A stretch of DNA of 64,000 bases. Origin: Kappaphycus alvarezii. Lineage: Eukaryota > Rhodophyta > Florideophyceae > Gigartinales > Solieriaceae. Positions 1 to 10,716 of the stretch are shown here, one piece after another. Both the position numbers and the translations under genes were made by a program. The first letter of the stretch is position 1. The number at the start of each line of letters is the position of its first letter. The notes under the pieces were generated by a model that was not told the DNA's origin, did no database searches, and saw only the letters and a list, made by a program, of their open reading frames with translations. Where the stretch lies: assembly GCA_002205965.3 (NCBI GenBank), contig NADL03000673.1, forward strand, positions 1,674,001 to 1,738,000, written 5' to 3'.

Positions 1-1830
1 CTACCGTAATCAAACCAACGCAGATAGCGACGCAGCAGTTAACAAACTTGTGCACAGAACATACTTCCTGCAGAAAATCACTGCTTTCGATCGGAACTGT
101 AAAATTTTCATATCCAAATGGCCTTCGACAAGCAGAAACTTTGTATATTCCGTTTTCGAACGCTCGCATTTCGGCGTAATCGGGTCCTTTCCCAATGATC
201 TTGAGCAACACAGGCCTTGCTCTGAGAAAGGACTCTAATACTCTTTCGGCACTTGCGAACCGAGTATCGGAGGGTCTCACGGGCGTGACTGCTGCGCGAA
301 AGAATCTTCTTGAAACTTCCAACTCCTCTTCTAATCTTCTAATTTCCCCAAACGCTCATCCATGGCAACAGCAGTTGACGGCTGATACTGGCCTCCCCTT
401 CTATTCTCCATATCTGTCTGCGTAGTGCCCGGGTTAGAACTAGAGCCAGCCTCTGCTGGACGAGATTATTGGTGACTGTTTCCGCTTGGCGAACCTCCTC
501 CGGTTGTGAACTGAGTCTGGGCCTTCTTCAGATCACATTCAGCCTTCCGCACATAATCTGCCAAAGCTGCATTCCAATCCTTAATTTCTTCGTCCAACCG
601 CGACTTCAACTTTCTATAGTTATGAAAGAAATTCGATATATGGCTAACCTTATCAACCACATCTTCAAACCAATCAATCCCTTTCACACAATCCCCAATT
701 AATAGATCTGCTACGTGCTTTGATCATTGATGCTTGTCACGCCAGGATGTTTCGCAGCGAATGAATTACGAGCATTTATGCACAACTGTGTGTTATCACT
801 AGTGACTGCAGAGACACGATCGAGACAATCAAAGTTGGATAACGCCAGTTCAAGTATCCTAACATATTTTGAGCACCTGTTTTCCGAGACCCATTGTACT
901 CAGTGTGAATGAGAAAAATGTCACCGTCGATGCCAAAAGAGCCCCAATCTTTAGTAGGACATTTAACACGGATTGTCTTTTGACATCCTCCCACCCGCGA
1001 ATATGACAGTCGCATACTTGGATTGAAGCAAAGTCTTTATATCGTTCCGGACACTAGAATGTAGTTCGTTGTAGTAGTTGCTGAGATGGAACTCTGATAA
1101 GGCCCTGGCATTGGGGAGTTGAGTTTCAATCCCGGGACAGACAAGTTCCAGTAACTCTCGTTCTGTACTGGTTATCTTCCCTCTTAGTAGGTCCAAGATA
1201 TGGAAGGGACGAGCTCGAAGCAAAATAACCTTCACTATTGCATCAATAAATTTCTTCTTAGTCTCTGTGCTCTATGACAGTGAGCGTCTTATTTCGCCAA
1301 ACTGCAGAGACCTTTCTCCGATGACCTCCGTCGCCGCTTTACACCCCCAGAGCCGTTAAAAGCACTTGAGACAGGTCCGACACTTAGGGTGGCTCAGATT
1401 GGCTCGAATAGGGTTGATAAGATCCGTACCGCTAGATGGGGAACCCTACTGTACATGAGACCCTACGCCCTCCTCGATGATCTCAGCATCTTCCTCAGAG
1501 CTTTGCATTGAGGCAGCTATCTCGGTTTGGAGTCTTAGTTTCATCCTGCGAGCTGAAGCGGACGTAGCAAGAAGCTGAGTTTTCTCCTCCAGGGGAAACC
1601 TGCAAGCGGTTTTGATCGTAATGCCTAGCAGGTGCCGCATGAAACTACTGTGGTTAATAGCATGAAATTTCCTGTCACAGAACCTACAAAGTCTATAGTA
1701 CTGATCAGTATTTTCACCCTGCTTGCTGTACTTCCACGCATCTCCACGCAGCCGCCTTCTAAAATGCAACAGTCCAGTAGATCTCACATCTTTGAAAAGC
1801 TAAGACATATCTCGACATCACCTTGACCAC
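1..1830 (-). pseudogene. hAT transposase relic with BED zinc finger
   Basis: A decayed hAT-superfamily DNA transposase runs leftward and leaves the window at base 1. Its 5' part (1446-1787) has a BED-like zinc finger, with CRFC followed by His residues in HSSFMRHL. Farther along, about 970-1235 carries hAT/DUF659-type text, 470-690 reads GDCVKGIDWFEDVVDKV then NFFHNYRKLKS, and about 190-330 reads PSDTRFASAERVLESFL. This order is the usual one in hAT proteins between the second catalytic region and the dimerisation domain. Several stops and frame changes separate the blocks, so it is not functional as read. The dimerisation end lies outside the window. The family call is firm; terminal repeats cannot be checked. 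Confidence 0.75.
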
Positions 1831-2117
1831 TGGTAGGGTTTCTAAGCAAGCTTTTCTCTGCGATATGAAGTTCAGCTTGCCATAATATATCCATCATTCC
1901 AAGGTCAAATCCTGCACTTTTCAAGTTTTGAAGTCTTTGGTCTAAGTTCGTGGCCATGCTTCCTCTGTAACCACTGGATTTTGTGCTGTTCTAGCTTCTC
2001 TATCATGTTCGGTTGTACTTCTTACAGTTGAAATTACTGCTCTCCGTCCCTCTTCAAATGGACGTGCGGGAGCGCTCGAACTAGACACTTGCCCTTGAGT
2101 CACAGCTGAAAGAGGGG

Positions 2118-2654
2118 TTATGGTCCGAGTAAAGGCTTGATCTGGTACATGGGTTTGTAGACAATTGTGTCCTGAAGCAGTTTGGTGGAGAGCGGGAGTA
2201 ATTTCTGTACGACGTCGAGTATATTCTTCCGCTCTGCTAGTTGATAATGGCGAATTTCCATCTTGAGCAGCAGTGCGTGGTCCTGAATTGTTGCGAGGGA
2301 CTGTTTGATGATTATTGAAAGGTGGCTGTTGTCTGAAAGAGAAAGTGGGTAAAGATGTAGGGACGAATATAGGAACATAATCCGTTTGGCTGGTAGAGTT
2401 TCCATGTACTGCGGCATTGATACGTTCAACTCTCTTGTTGATGTCCTTAAGAAAGCTGTAGGATAGGCAGAAGAGGATGAGAAATTAGTATCTTGTTGAT
2501 AAAGAGAGATTGGAGTTGCACTTTGACGCACGTCTCTGGTTGGGACGGATGCGGGACATTGTGTGTTAGGAGTAGAGCTGATATGAGTTGTGTCGTTCGC
2601 GATGGGTTGAGTGAACGGTTGTGTGTTACCCTGAGAACGTTGATGGTCAGCCAT
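2118..2654 (-). CDS. unrecognised ORF upstream of the hAT relic
   Basis: A 178-codon open frame from an ATG at 2654 to a stop at 2118. The first 80 residues are rich in Ser, Thr, Gln and Pro and look disordered. The second half is Leu-rich and could form helices (ends LLQDTIVYKPMYQIKPLLGP). It lies on the same strand just upstream of the hAT BED finger, and readable but broken text continues between them (about 1830-2110). It may be a disordered N-terminal part or accessory ORF of the same transposon, or chance. No family recognised. Confidence 0.3.
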   Translation of the reverse strand: MADHQRSQGNTQPFTQPIANDTTHISSTPNTQCPASVPTRDVRQSATPISLYQQDTNFSSSSAYPTAFLRTSTRELNVSMPQYMETLPAKRIMFLYSSLHLYPLSLSDNSHLSIIIKQSLATIQDHALLLKMEIRHYQLAERKNILDVVQKLLPLSTKLLQDTIVYKPMYQIKPLLGP

Positions 2655-3390
2655 GGGGGTAAGTGTGGAAAAGTATTGTAGAAAGAAAAGGTTCGAGCGA
2701 CGGGTTGTTTTCAGCGAAGTAGAAGCAAGTGAGTGTGTTGAAGCCTGGAGAGAATGGATTCGGACAAGAGCACGTTGGTTGAGGACGGAATTTCGCATCC
2801 AGGGACCAAGATTCCTGGTGACCGACATTTTGATGGAATTTCCATTGTATTTCGGACCATTACATGGATACAAAAATTTGTGTGCTTTATCCTCGGGCTG
2901 AACGAAATGGACACTGTTTCTGATATGCCAAAAAACAAGCACGTTCTTGTCAGTCCTACGATTCCTACTAACTTTATCTTACCCATCGCAGGCTACGATG
3001 TCATGGACTCTTTCGTACGAAAGCTTTCAGCCCGCAATCACTCTGTAAATTACTTTAATACTTCTGTAATACGTGGAATTACAAAAGATGTGTGTTGACC
3101 GTTATGGAAAAAAGTGAGTTTAGAGGCCTTTCTATATGCTGTGTGAAATGCAAACAAAATTTCTGGAGTTCCCACAGGTACGGCGTAGTCGCTGATTAGG
3201 CCCCGACACCCGTACGCCTTCATAATGAGGAACATCTCATTTTTCCTGACGTCTCCGGGTATATAGCCCGAAATATGAAACGCCTTGGCCGCAGTAAACA
3301 GAGGCAGCGACCTACCACCCCTTTCGACACTGTCTTCTCGACAAACTTACTACTTCCTCCTCCCATTATCCCCCACATCTGAGATGCAGC
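2655..3390. other. no gene recognised
   Basis: Short open frames on both strands show no recognisable domain or consistent coding signal. Nothing here is called a gene. Confidence 0.5.
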
Positions 3391-3397
3391 AGTGGCG

Positions 3398-3640
3398 GTA
3401 GCAAATCTTTATGGGTTGTAAAATGTTGCACAGAAGCGTGCGAAGGGTATCCATAAATTAGCTATGGATGCGGGCGGCGGGTGGAAACCTGTCGCCGCCT
3501 GAATTACTTGGAGACTAAACGCAAAACGGGTAACGAAATCGCGGAGCTCCTGTTGAGAGGAGGAACTACGACGGGAAGCAGCGAAGGAAGCAAGGCGGCG
3601 GAAAAAACGTTGCCGTCATCGTCCAAGGCGCCATAGATAT
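3398..3640 (-). repeat. dispersed repeat, partner of 38.4-38.65 kb
   Basis: On the minus strand this stretch matches 38440-38650 on the plus strand over about 200 bp at roughly 85-90% identity. Shared words include GGCGGCGGGTGGAAACCTG and its complement, and TTACTTGGAGACTAAAC. The two copies lie in opposite orientations about 35 kb apart. The other copy is the end of an unrecognised ORF inserted into a LINE, so this is probably the 3' part of another copy of that unit. Confidence 0.7.
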
Positions 3641-4640
3641 CAATCCCGACGGGGGAGAGGAGTATAACAGAAGTGGGTAGTAGGATAGCAGTGGGTATTA
3701 GGACAGCAGTTGCGGGGCGGAATCTTTTAATATGTTCAAAAACCTGAACCGTACAGTTAGTGGTTTCACTAGAAGACTAACAACATCTCCAGGCGACGGC
3801 TGAACCATCACCTACTCCAACAAGGACAAAGGGGTAACTTACAAGAAAATTCCACCATCTGAATACGGGATCCAGACAGCTTGGAAAACTTCTGGTGTAA
3901 GCATGACAACTTACAAACGATGAAAACCAAGGCGAAGAAAACTCCGGACGAACGAACTTGCCGACGGACTGACAGGGCTGCGTAGATCATGTTCCTTCGG
4001 AGACTGTAACAAAGACAGTAGGTTGAAAAGCGGTAGGAAACAGCGAACTTTGAAAACCCTGTTCGAGTGGAGGAGCCGTCCTTACACGTCTTTCCCAGCT
4101 CGTCCCACGTGCGCTGGGGGCGCCGGACGACAATCCACTCGAAATAACCATTAGCAACAACGGTGCAGCGAGAGATCTTGAGTCATGGTTGTTTCGTCGC
4201 CAGGACATGCGAGCGGACATAGATCCGGCGCCCGCGCCAAGTTCAGCGCGGGCGCCGAGAAGAGCGAAAACAAAACTTGAGGAGGTCAGTAAGATAGAGA
4301 GGACGGTGGGGACCGGGGAAGAGTACGCAGCACTTTTGCGCACAACCAGTGGCAGCGTAACTTGGTGAGAGTTATGGATCACAGCCACGTCGAACCCTAC
4401 TTGTCATATTCAACCATCATTTTCCAATCACTACACCGTAGTTGCCTTGCAAGTTGGCCTTCCGTGGTCTATGTTAGGCCGAACCACATTCCGACACATG
4501 TGCAATGAAGAGCTCTTACTTGAAGCTGACGGCGAACCTTCGGACAGGTGAGCAGGGCAAGAAAGGGATTATCGATGTCCCTCTCTGCAGAGCACACGCA
4601 CGTGCAAACATACCTAAACGGTGTGCAGCAGGAGGCGCTG
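3641..4640. other. no confident gene
   Basis: A 133-codon minus frame (3987-4388) and shorter plus-strand frames exist. None has a recognisable domain, and the plus-strand text is interrupted by stops. Probably decayed repeat sequence. Confidence 0.4.
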
Positions 4641-5690
4641 GCCATCATATACTAGAACGACGACGTCTGGGTTCATTGCCCAAATCCAAACAATCACATC
4701 GTCGCCGCACTGAGGAATCGGATACGCGGCCTTGCATTCCGCAAAGGCCCTGGCGCCGCATTCCTCCTCGCCCATCCCACCACACGGAAGTGTCGGTGGT
4801 AGGATGGCGGCAGTACACTGGAAGACCATAGTACGTCGCTTCCTTAGACTGTCTGTCCGCGATGACTCGCTCCTTCCGAACTGTGAGCATTGGAAACGAC
4901 CCATGGACAGTCTAGGGGCTCACGCAGTGGACCTGTGCCCTTCGTGTTTCGGTCGCAAACACCGGCATGACTCGCTACGCAACGTCATTGCCGGCCGTAT
5001 CGCCCGTGCAGCCGGTCTGGACCGCCAGTTTGAGGTCCCGCCCCTGGTACCCGGCACCGAGCTAAGACCGGCTGACATCCTCGTCCAGCCACCGCCAGCT
5101 CCCGAAGGCATTTCGAAGCGCCCCATCGCCTGCGACGTCACCGTCGTATCACCGTTCAACGCCGACGTACGATCAAGGGCTACCGTGAAGTGGGAGGTGC
5201 TGTGTCAATTGCGCACCGCGACAAGGTCACTGCCTGGAACGCAAACTGTCGCGTCGAATTCCCCCGCCCTCCGATAACCCCACACAAGCCGCCAATTTCA
5301 ATTTCCAATCGCCGCTTTCGATTTCCTGGGTTCGCCTTCCCCCGCTACTATCCGCTCATAGATTACCTCCTCCCGCGCATCGCGGAAAAATTGCATACAT
5401 CTGTTGGAGTCATTAGAACGAGAATTTACCGACGCATTAGTTACAAGATCTGGTCGTCTCTGGCGAACGCCTATCGTGTCCAGCACTCTTGCGCACGTGG
5501 CCGACGTGGACCACCTGGAGACATACGCGGCAGCAGTGGCGTCTCGTGGCGGATGCTCGACTGGAGGAGTGAAGACTCGCCTGCATCAGAAGCTTAGCTA
5601 CTCAATGTGGTCAACTTGTGCAGCATCCGTAATTTGTCGCGCACCGCAACACGCAGAGCTTAGTCACCCTATTCCAAAATAATTTTAAGT
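4640..5690 (+). mobile_element. LINE family A, 3' fragment (copy A1)
   Basis: A 5'-truncated copy of the LINE seen whole at 10.7-15 kb. It keeps the end of the C-terminal CCHC/HNSLRN block (HAVDLCPSCFGRKHRHDSLR) and the restriction-like endonuclease core (ELRPADILVQPP, then IACDVTVVSPF), followed by the tail RIYRRISYKIWSS. Several frame changes are visible, including between the reverse-transcriptase-distal text at 4660-4800 and the zinc block. The 3' end near 5690 is less well conserved than in other copies. Confidence 0.8.
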
Positions 5691-6130
5691 ACTTTGCAAC
5701 GTTGCACATTTGGACGGTACACCAGTGGTAAAAGATGAACAAAACCGGTTAGCACTTACCGAGAGATAGAGCATCATAGTCAGTTCCTGCACTCAACCCC
5801 GATACTAAAAGAAGTTTAATGCATTCAGTGCAGTGAAGTTAATATCTTCTATTTTTCAGTCTGGCAATTATTTCACCATCACAGTGCTGTACTGTTCTGC
5901 ACGTACTACGGTATACTGCGCTTCTCAGCGCCTCTCTGGACTTTACAATAGGATTATGCGTCTACAACTCGACTTCCACAGGCAGCTGCATGTCTGCATG
6001 GACCCTGCTCGACACAATCCCTGGCGCCTTCACTGTATCACCTCGTCGGTCTGCCGCGTTGAAAACATTTTCCGCCTGGTGCCCCCGGATGTCTCACATC
6101 CGTTAGCAATTCGATTCTATGACCTCCAGA
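5691..6130. other. inter-repeat spacer
   Basis: A 102-codon open frame (5833-6141) has no recognised domain. The stretch separates two family A LINE fragments and appears to be noncoding or decayed repeat. Confidence 0.35.
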
Positions 6131-7340
6131 TCGAGGCCTAAATCCCGCTCAATCATGTCCCCTTCACTCCGACCGCCCCTCGCATGTCAAACTCCCTATC
6201 AGATTCGGCGGACATGGATTCCAACCACTTACCAGTAATAACCATGCTTCCTGCGCCGCAAGTCTGATGGCCGCTGCGAAGCACCGAATAACTGGCCCTG
6301 ACCACCCTCATCCCTCCACCTACCGCAATACGTCCCGTTTTCCTCTCCGTGGTTATGTCGCAATCCTCCCCGAGCGCCTCCGGCCCCCGGGATTTAAGTT
6401 AAGCGCCCTCGATCTTGGCCTCCACGAGCCCTAGCAATCACCCAACGGACCGGTCGCAGCCTCACCCCCCTCATGCAAACGCTGCCGCGCACATGTTTAG
6501 GGAGGATGTCCTTTGGGACACCCACCCTAATCCTCGGGACCATACCGCCGCATCTGTCCGTCTACGCCCTCGCGGCAACTCCTCTCCGAAATCGCCTCCG
6601 CCTCCCTCACTACCTATCCTTCTGCCACCTCCAAGGTCCACAGCAATGTCTGGTCAGTAGTGATGCGGAGACATCTTGACCTCCCCATCTACGAAAACTC
6701 AGTTACTCCGATCCGTTGCCACCATTGCCGTGCCCCGATGAACCTTGAAGGCGATCACGCTTCGATCTACACGTCCTATATGGTGTCGTGCATCTACACA
6801 ACACCATTCGGAACCTTTTCATCAGACATGTATTCAAGACCGCCGGTTTAGCATGCCAGCAGGAAGTTCCCTTCCTGCCTGGCACCAATGATCGCCCAGC
6901 CAGTATTATCGTCCAACGTAGCCCTACTTCCCACGGGTCGCCCCCGACAAGCGTACATAACGGTACGCTCTACGTATGCCTCCGCCACGATCTGGCAAGC
7001 CGCAGAGGAGGCTGGCACTGCCGAGCTCGTCGATACATCCATGATCAAGACGTTCTAACGGAGGGTGCATGCCGCACTCCTTCCCAAGGAGGCCGTCCCG
7101 TCCCTCCACGTCCAGTGGCACTTCGTCCCGCTTGCATTTGACACCCTTGGCGCGCTCTCTGCTCGATCTTGACGTGTCTTGACTATCACGCCAAACACAT
7201 CTCGTTTCTTTGTGCTCGTTGCTCTGTTGTCAAAGCCCAACTGCTGCAACGGTAAGTATTGCTACATACGTATGTGGTCTAGTGTCGTTGCCGCTCTCCT
7301 CGCTCAAAGACGGTCTCACGGCAATGGTTTGCATTCAACC
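6130..7340 (+). mobile_element. LINE family A, 3' fragment (copy A2)
   Basis: A more decayed copy in the same orientation as A1. It covers the linker after the reverse transcriptase (about 6230-6640), the DNA-binding CCHC block (MRRHLDLPIYENS, CHHCRAPMNLEGDHAS at 6662-6770) and the endonuclease region (PGTNDRPASIIVQ near 6880). Many stops and frame shifts break it. The match to the full-length copy fades near 7340. Confidence 0.7.
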
Positions 7341-7589
7341 GAAGCAAGACCCGTAACCCCTTGCTTGTGTCTGACCGGCGACAACCCCTACAGAATGAAA
7401 AAAAAATCGTACGGAACTGTGTACAATACTGTACAAGAGGGAAGAAGAAAGACGCTTTTACTGTGGGTTCAATGAGCCGAGCTGGGACAGTACAGTCTGG
7501 AAAATCTACTTTTTTGTACTGTACGGGTTATTGTACAGTATTTACTGTATGGCATTAGTATAACAGGTGTCCGCTGCAGGATCCGACTA
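7341..7589. other. spacer with GTACAGTAC-type palindromes
   Basis: No gene. The stretch holds several TGTACAGTA/GTACTGTAC words (about 7415-7435 and 7508-7550), a motif scattered through the whole window. Confidence 0.5.
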
Positions 7590-7975
7590 TATTGCTAGCT
7601 AAGAGCTAACAGGATGTTCCACGTCGTCCACGTGCAGCGACATGCGCGAAAAAATAGCTTGCGCAACTGACGACCAGATAGTGCAACTGATGCGGCTCAA
7701 CACGCGCGTGCGAATCATTCCGACAGGAGTGCTGAACTTCTCCGCGATACGCGGCAGAAGACCCTCTATGAAGAGGAAGGTGGCAGGAGAAGGTGACCCA
7801 GAGAATCAAACGCCAGCGGTTGGAACTCGAAATTGGGGGCCTGGGTCGGGTTGTCTGAGGGCGGTGGCAGACGCCGCGAAAGTTTTCGCTCCAGGTCCGT
7901 AACCTTGTTGCGGTGAGCGATGGCAGCGGCACCGCCCATTTCGCGGGTGGCCCTTGATCTTACGTTGTCCTTGAA
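7590..7975 (-). mobile_element. LINE family A, 3' end (copy A3)
   Basis: A 5'-truncated minus-strand copy. Its 3' end, TAAGAGCTAACAGGATGTTCC at 7600-7620, matches the end of the full-length copy (10717-10740). It keeps only the last part of the endonuclease region and tail. A pogo element begins about 30 bp beyond its truncated end. Confidence 0.75.
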
Positions 7976-8004
7976 GTACGAGAGAAACTTTACTTCATTG
8001 AGTA

Positions 8005-10695
8005 CCTTCCAGAAAGGCTAATTTTCGGACACATAGTGAAGAAATAAAAATAAAAATAGGAAGGCCAGGCCAACGTTTGCAACAAACGTCACCACGTGAT
8101 TGGGCATCAGATTTTACATCACAGAGGGTCATAGGAATAGTTGTAGAGTTGAAATTAGCTCAAAAAATCCTGGACAGCATCTAGTCTGCCCAAGTGGGGG
8201 TCCAACGCATGAGAGGGTTTAATTTCGGACAGAAAATCAAGGTGCTGGAAAGGAACAAACGAGGTCGTTCACTATCTCCGCCGCTACTTTGAACGAACCA
8301 ACTCGCGGAAAACGCTGTATACGCCTTATGGGAGAGCGACTATTGTAGCCATCATGGCTACCAGACATATATGTCTTGTAAACCTCCATCGAGACCTTGG
8401 CCAAGCTCTCAATCTCACAACGTCTTCTCGAACGATCCTTCTTCATCTGCTCTACTCTTCCTCGCTTTGCCTCTCTCTCGGCGGACTTTTTTCCTTCCTC
8501 ATTGCGTCCTCCATGCATTTACGACGCTTTCGTGCCTGTTGCTCCAATCTACGGCTAATCTGTGCTTTTTGCATCCGTTTCTCCTCCTCCTCTCGCAGTG
8601 TAGATCTTCTTGCTCTCTCTACTTGACGTTGCTGCTGCCTTTTGCGTTCCGCTTCTATTCGGGCAAGCCGAGCTTGTTGCTTGTTAAGCTTCGCCTGCTC
8701 TTTCTCTTGTTGTTGTTGAAGTTCCTCCGCCTCCTTTTGTCTACGTCGAGCCAACATTTCACCCATCGTCACACACTCCACCGCCGCTCCGCTTTCTAAG
8801 ACAGTTCTACCGGTTCGGGTCATGTTTCCCGCGTCAGGGCTTTTGTTATTAGAAAACTTCGTGCTGTCTTCTGTAAGAATGTCGTTGACTGTTTCAGCAA
8901 TTTTTATGAGCAAAGTCAGCTTCTGAATTGCTTTCGATGGTCCATGTGTTGCGTTCAAAATTTTCACAGCCTCATTATACGTTTTTTTGTCACTGTGTCG
9001 AACACGTACCGTTCGTAAACGAGATGATACAGTTGACTCACCAAGTCGCTCCGTTTCTTTCTCCACTAATGTTTGCGGTATGGATTTCAGAGGCCGGAAC
9101 CGCGACGGGAAAGATGGATCCATGGGAAATACTCCTGTCTTGCGAAACGATGTACGAATGTCAGAAATGGTGATGTTCAGAAAAGCATACACACCACAGG
9201 CAAGATTAACGCCAATTTGTCGAAGGTCAATATTCGACCTCTTCTGCAGTTCGTCACGAAAACGTTTCAATGACTTTTTGAACCCGCGGTTAACATTATG
9301 GTCGCATGGTTGTAAGAAATGGGAGGTGTTAGCGGGGCTAACGACAGCTTCACAATTATTTTCTTGACATTGCTCAATCCACTCGGTTCCGTTTCTCGAA
9401 CTGTGACCGTCAAGGGTCAAAACGTAGGCCATGTCTTCTGGAACGACCTTACGAACCTTGTTGTTTGTATGGGTCATAAGCGCTGGAAGCAATGACATTT
9501 CCGTAGATCCATTCTCCGTCATCTTGATAACTGCATCCTCCGGAAACCATCCGTCTCTAAACTACTTGTCACAAATAGGACTGGTTTCTTCTTTCCCTTT
9601 CGTTGTGTCCACAAACGCTTCAACCCAGTCTGTCATTACTCTTTGACCGGCAACAAGGAAAAAGGAGCCGTATTTCTACCTGATGCTGAAACAGCAAAAG
9701 CTGCTGTTATATGCTTATTGGGGCCGTTGACGGATGATGTTGACTTATATGGCCCGTGATGTCCAGAGGAGGAGCAATATGCCTTCTTGAAAGTTGAATC
9801 TGTAGGATCTACAGCTGTCTCATCCATGTTGCAAACACGGTCAGGGTTGCCTAAAATACCAGGATGTTTATCCTCTATGCTCTGAAGAACCGTGAAGAAG
9901 GACTGCACATGCTCTCTATTCTCTGCTCGCAGTTTTGCAGATTCCTTGTTTTTCACTTTCCTGTAAGTTATTTTACAATGCCGTGATAGAAAAGCACGAA
10001 CAGACTCATCGCTAGGAATACCACTAGCCCAGCCTTTCCGTCCATCGCCTGCAATCCTTGCCATAATGCGTTTTAAATCTTCGTTAGTCATCGCAAACCT
10101 TCTTGATGCTGCAAAACGTATACGTGTTACAATCAATCCCCCTTTGTCCTCCGTGAGTACAGTACGTTTCCCAACTCGACTGCATTGCACCAAACGTTCA
10201 ATGTTGACCTGATCATTCCTGCGACATAACTCTTTCAATTCTCCAACCGTGGATTTCGGAACACCAGTAGCAGCTGATTTTTTTCGCAGCGTCAATTAAG
10301 TTGTCCTATGCAGTTCAACTGCCATGCGGCGCGCTTCGCTACGTTTAGTTAGTATGCCGTTGGATCTTTTTCGGTTGTTTGCTAGACGTCGCATTGACGG
10401 AGGCATTTTGCCGAAGGTGACAAGAACTAAACGAATGTTATTGCCGCCATCAGTCCTGGCCGTTGTTTATTTTGGTTTTGTCTCCTGTTTCGGTGTGTTT
10501 TGGCGCCATCACGCATCAAACCGGTATTGTACAATCCACCAGTTGTGAGCATACGATTGTCGCTATACTAATGGCTACTCAGAGGAACCCATTGGGCATC
10601 ATATGATGGTCTTAACGGCCATTGAAGAAGGAGGAACACTAAGTCAAGTTTGTCCGAAAAAGGACCCATGTCCAAAAATTAGCCTCTCTGGAAGG
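8005..10695 (-). mobile_element. pogo/Tigger-type DNA transposon with TIRs
   Basis: The element is bounded by terminal inverted repeats: CCTTCCAGAAAGGCTAATTT at 8005 and, on the other strand from 10695, CCTTCCAGAGAGGCTAATTT. The first 27 bases match at about 25 positions. Each end is flanked by TA (8003-8004 and 10696-10697), the target duplication of the Tc1/mariner-pogo superfamily. The single transposase gene is read leftward. It sits between two family A LINE 3' ends. Length 2.69 kb, typical of Tigger-like elements. Confidence 0.88.
8452..10295 (-). pseudogene. pogo/Tigger transposase (DDE_1), interrupted
   Basis: The N-terminal part (9636-10295) starts in a psq-type helix-turn-helix (KKSAATGVPKSTVGELKEL), continues through a CENP-B-like DNA-binding region (SDESVRAFLSRH) and reaches the first catalytic Asp in RVCNMDETAVDP. 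The second part (8452-9522) has the second Asp in VLTLDGHSSRNGTEW and the third in FLQPCDHNVNRGF. It ends in a 100-residue Gln/Glu/Arg coiled coil and a basic tail. Between them lie a one-base loss after PVK (an AAA run that would restore RVMTDWVEAF if AAAA) and one in-frame TAG near 9560. All three catalytic Asp are present, so the copy is probably recent. Confidence 0.85.
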
Positions 10696-10716
10696 TATCT
10701 ATCGTGTACACTGTAG

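Noticed and set aside
3987-4388. 133-codon minus-strand ORF
   Set aside because: No recognisable domain and an Ala/Ser/Arg-rich composition with no supporting signal.
8354-8799. Leu/Ser-rich plus-strand frames resembling membrane proteins
   Set aside because: Opposite strand of the Glu/Arg/Gln coiled coil of the pogo transposase.
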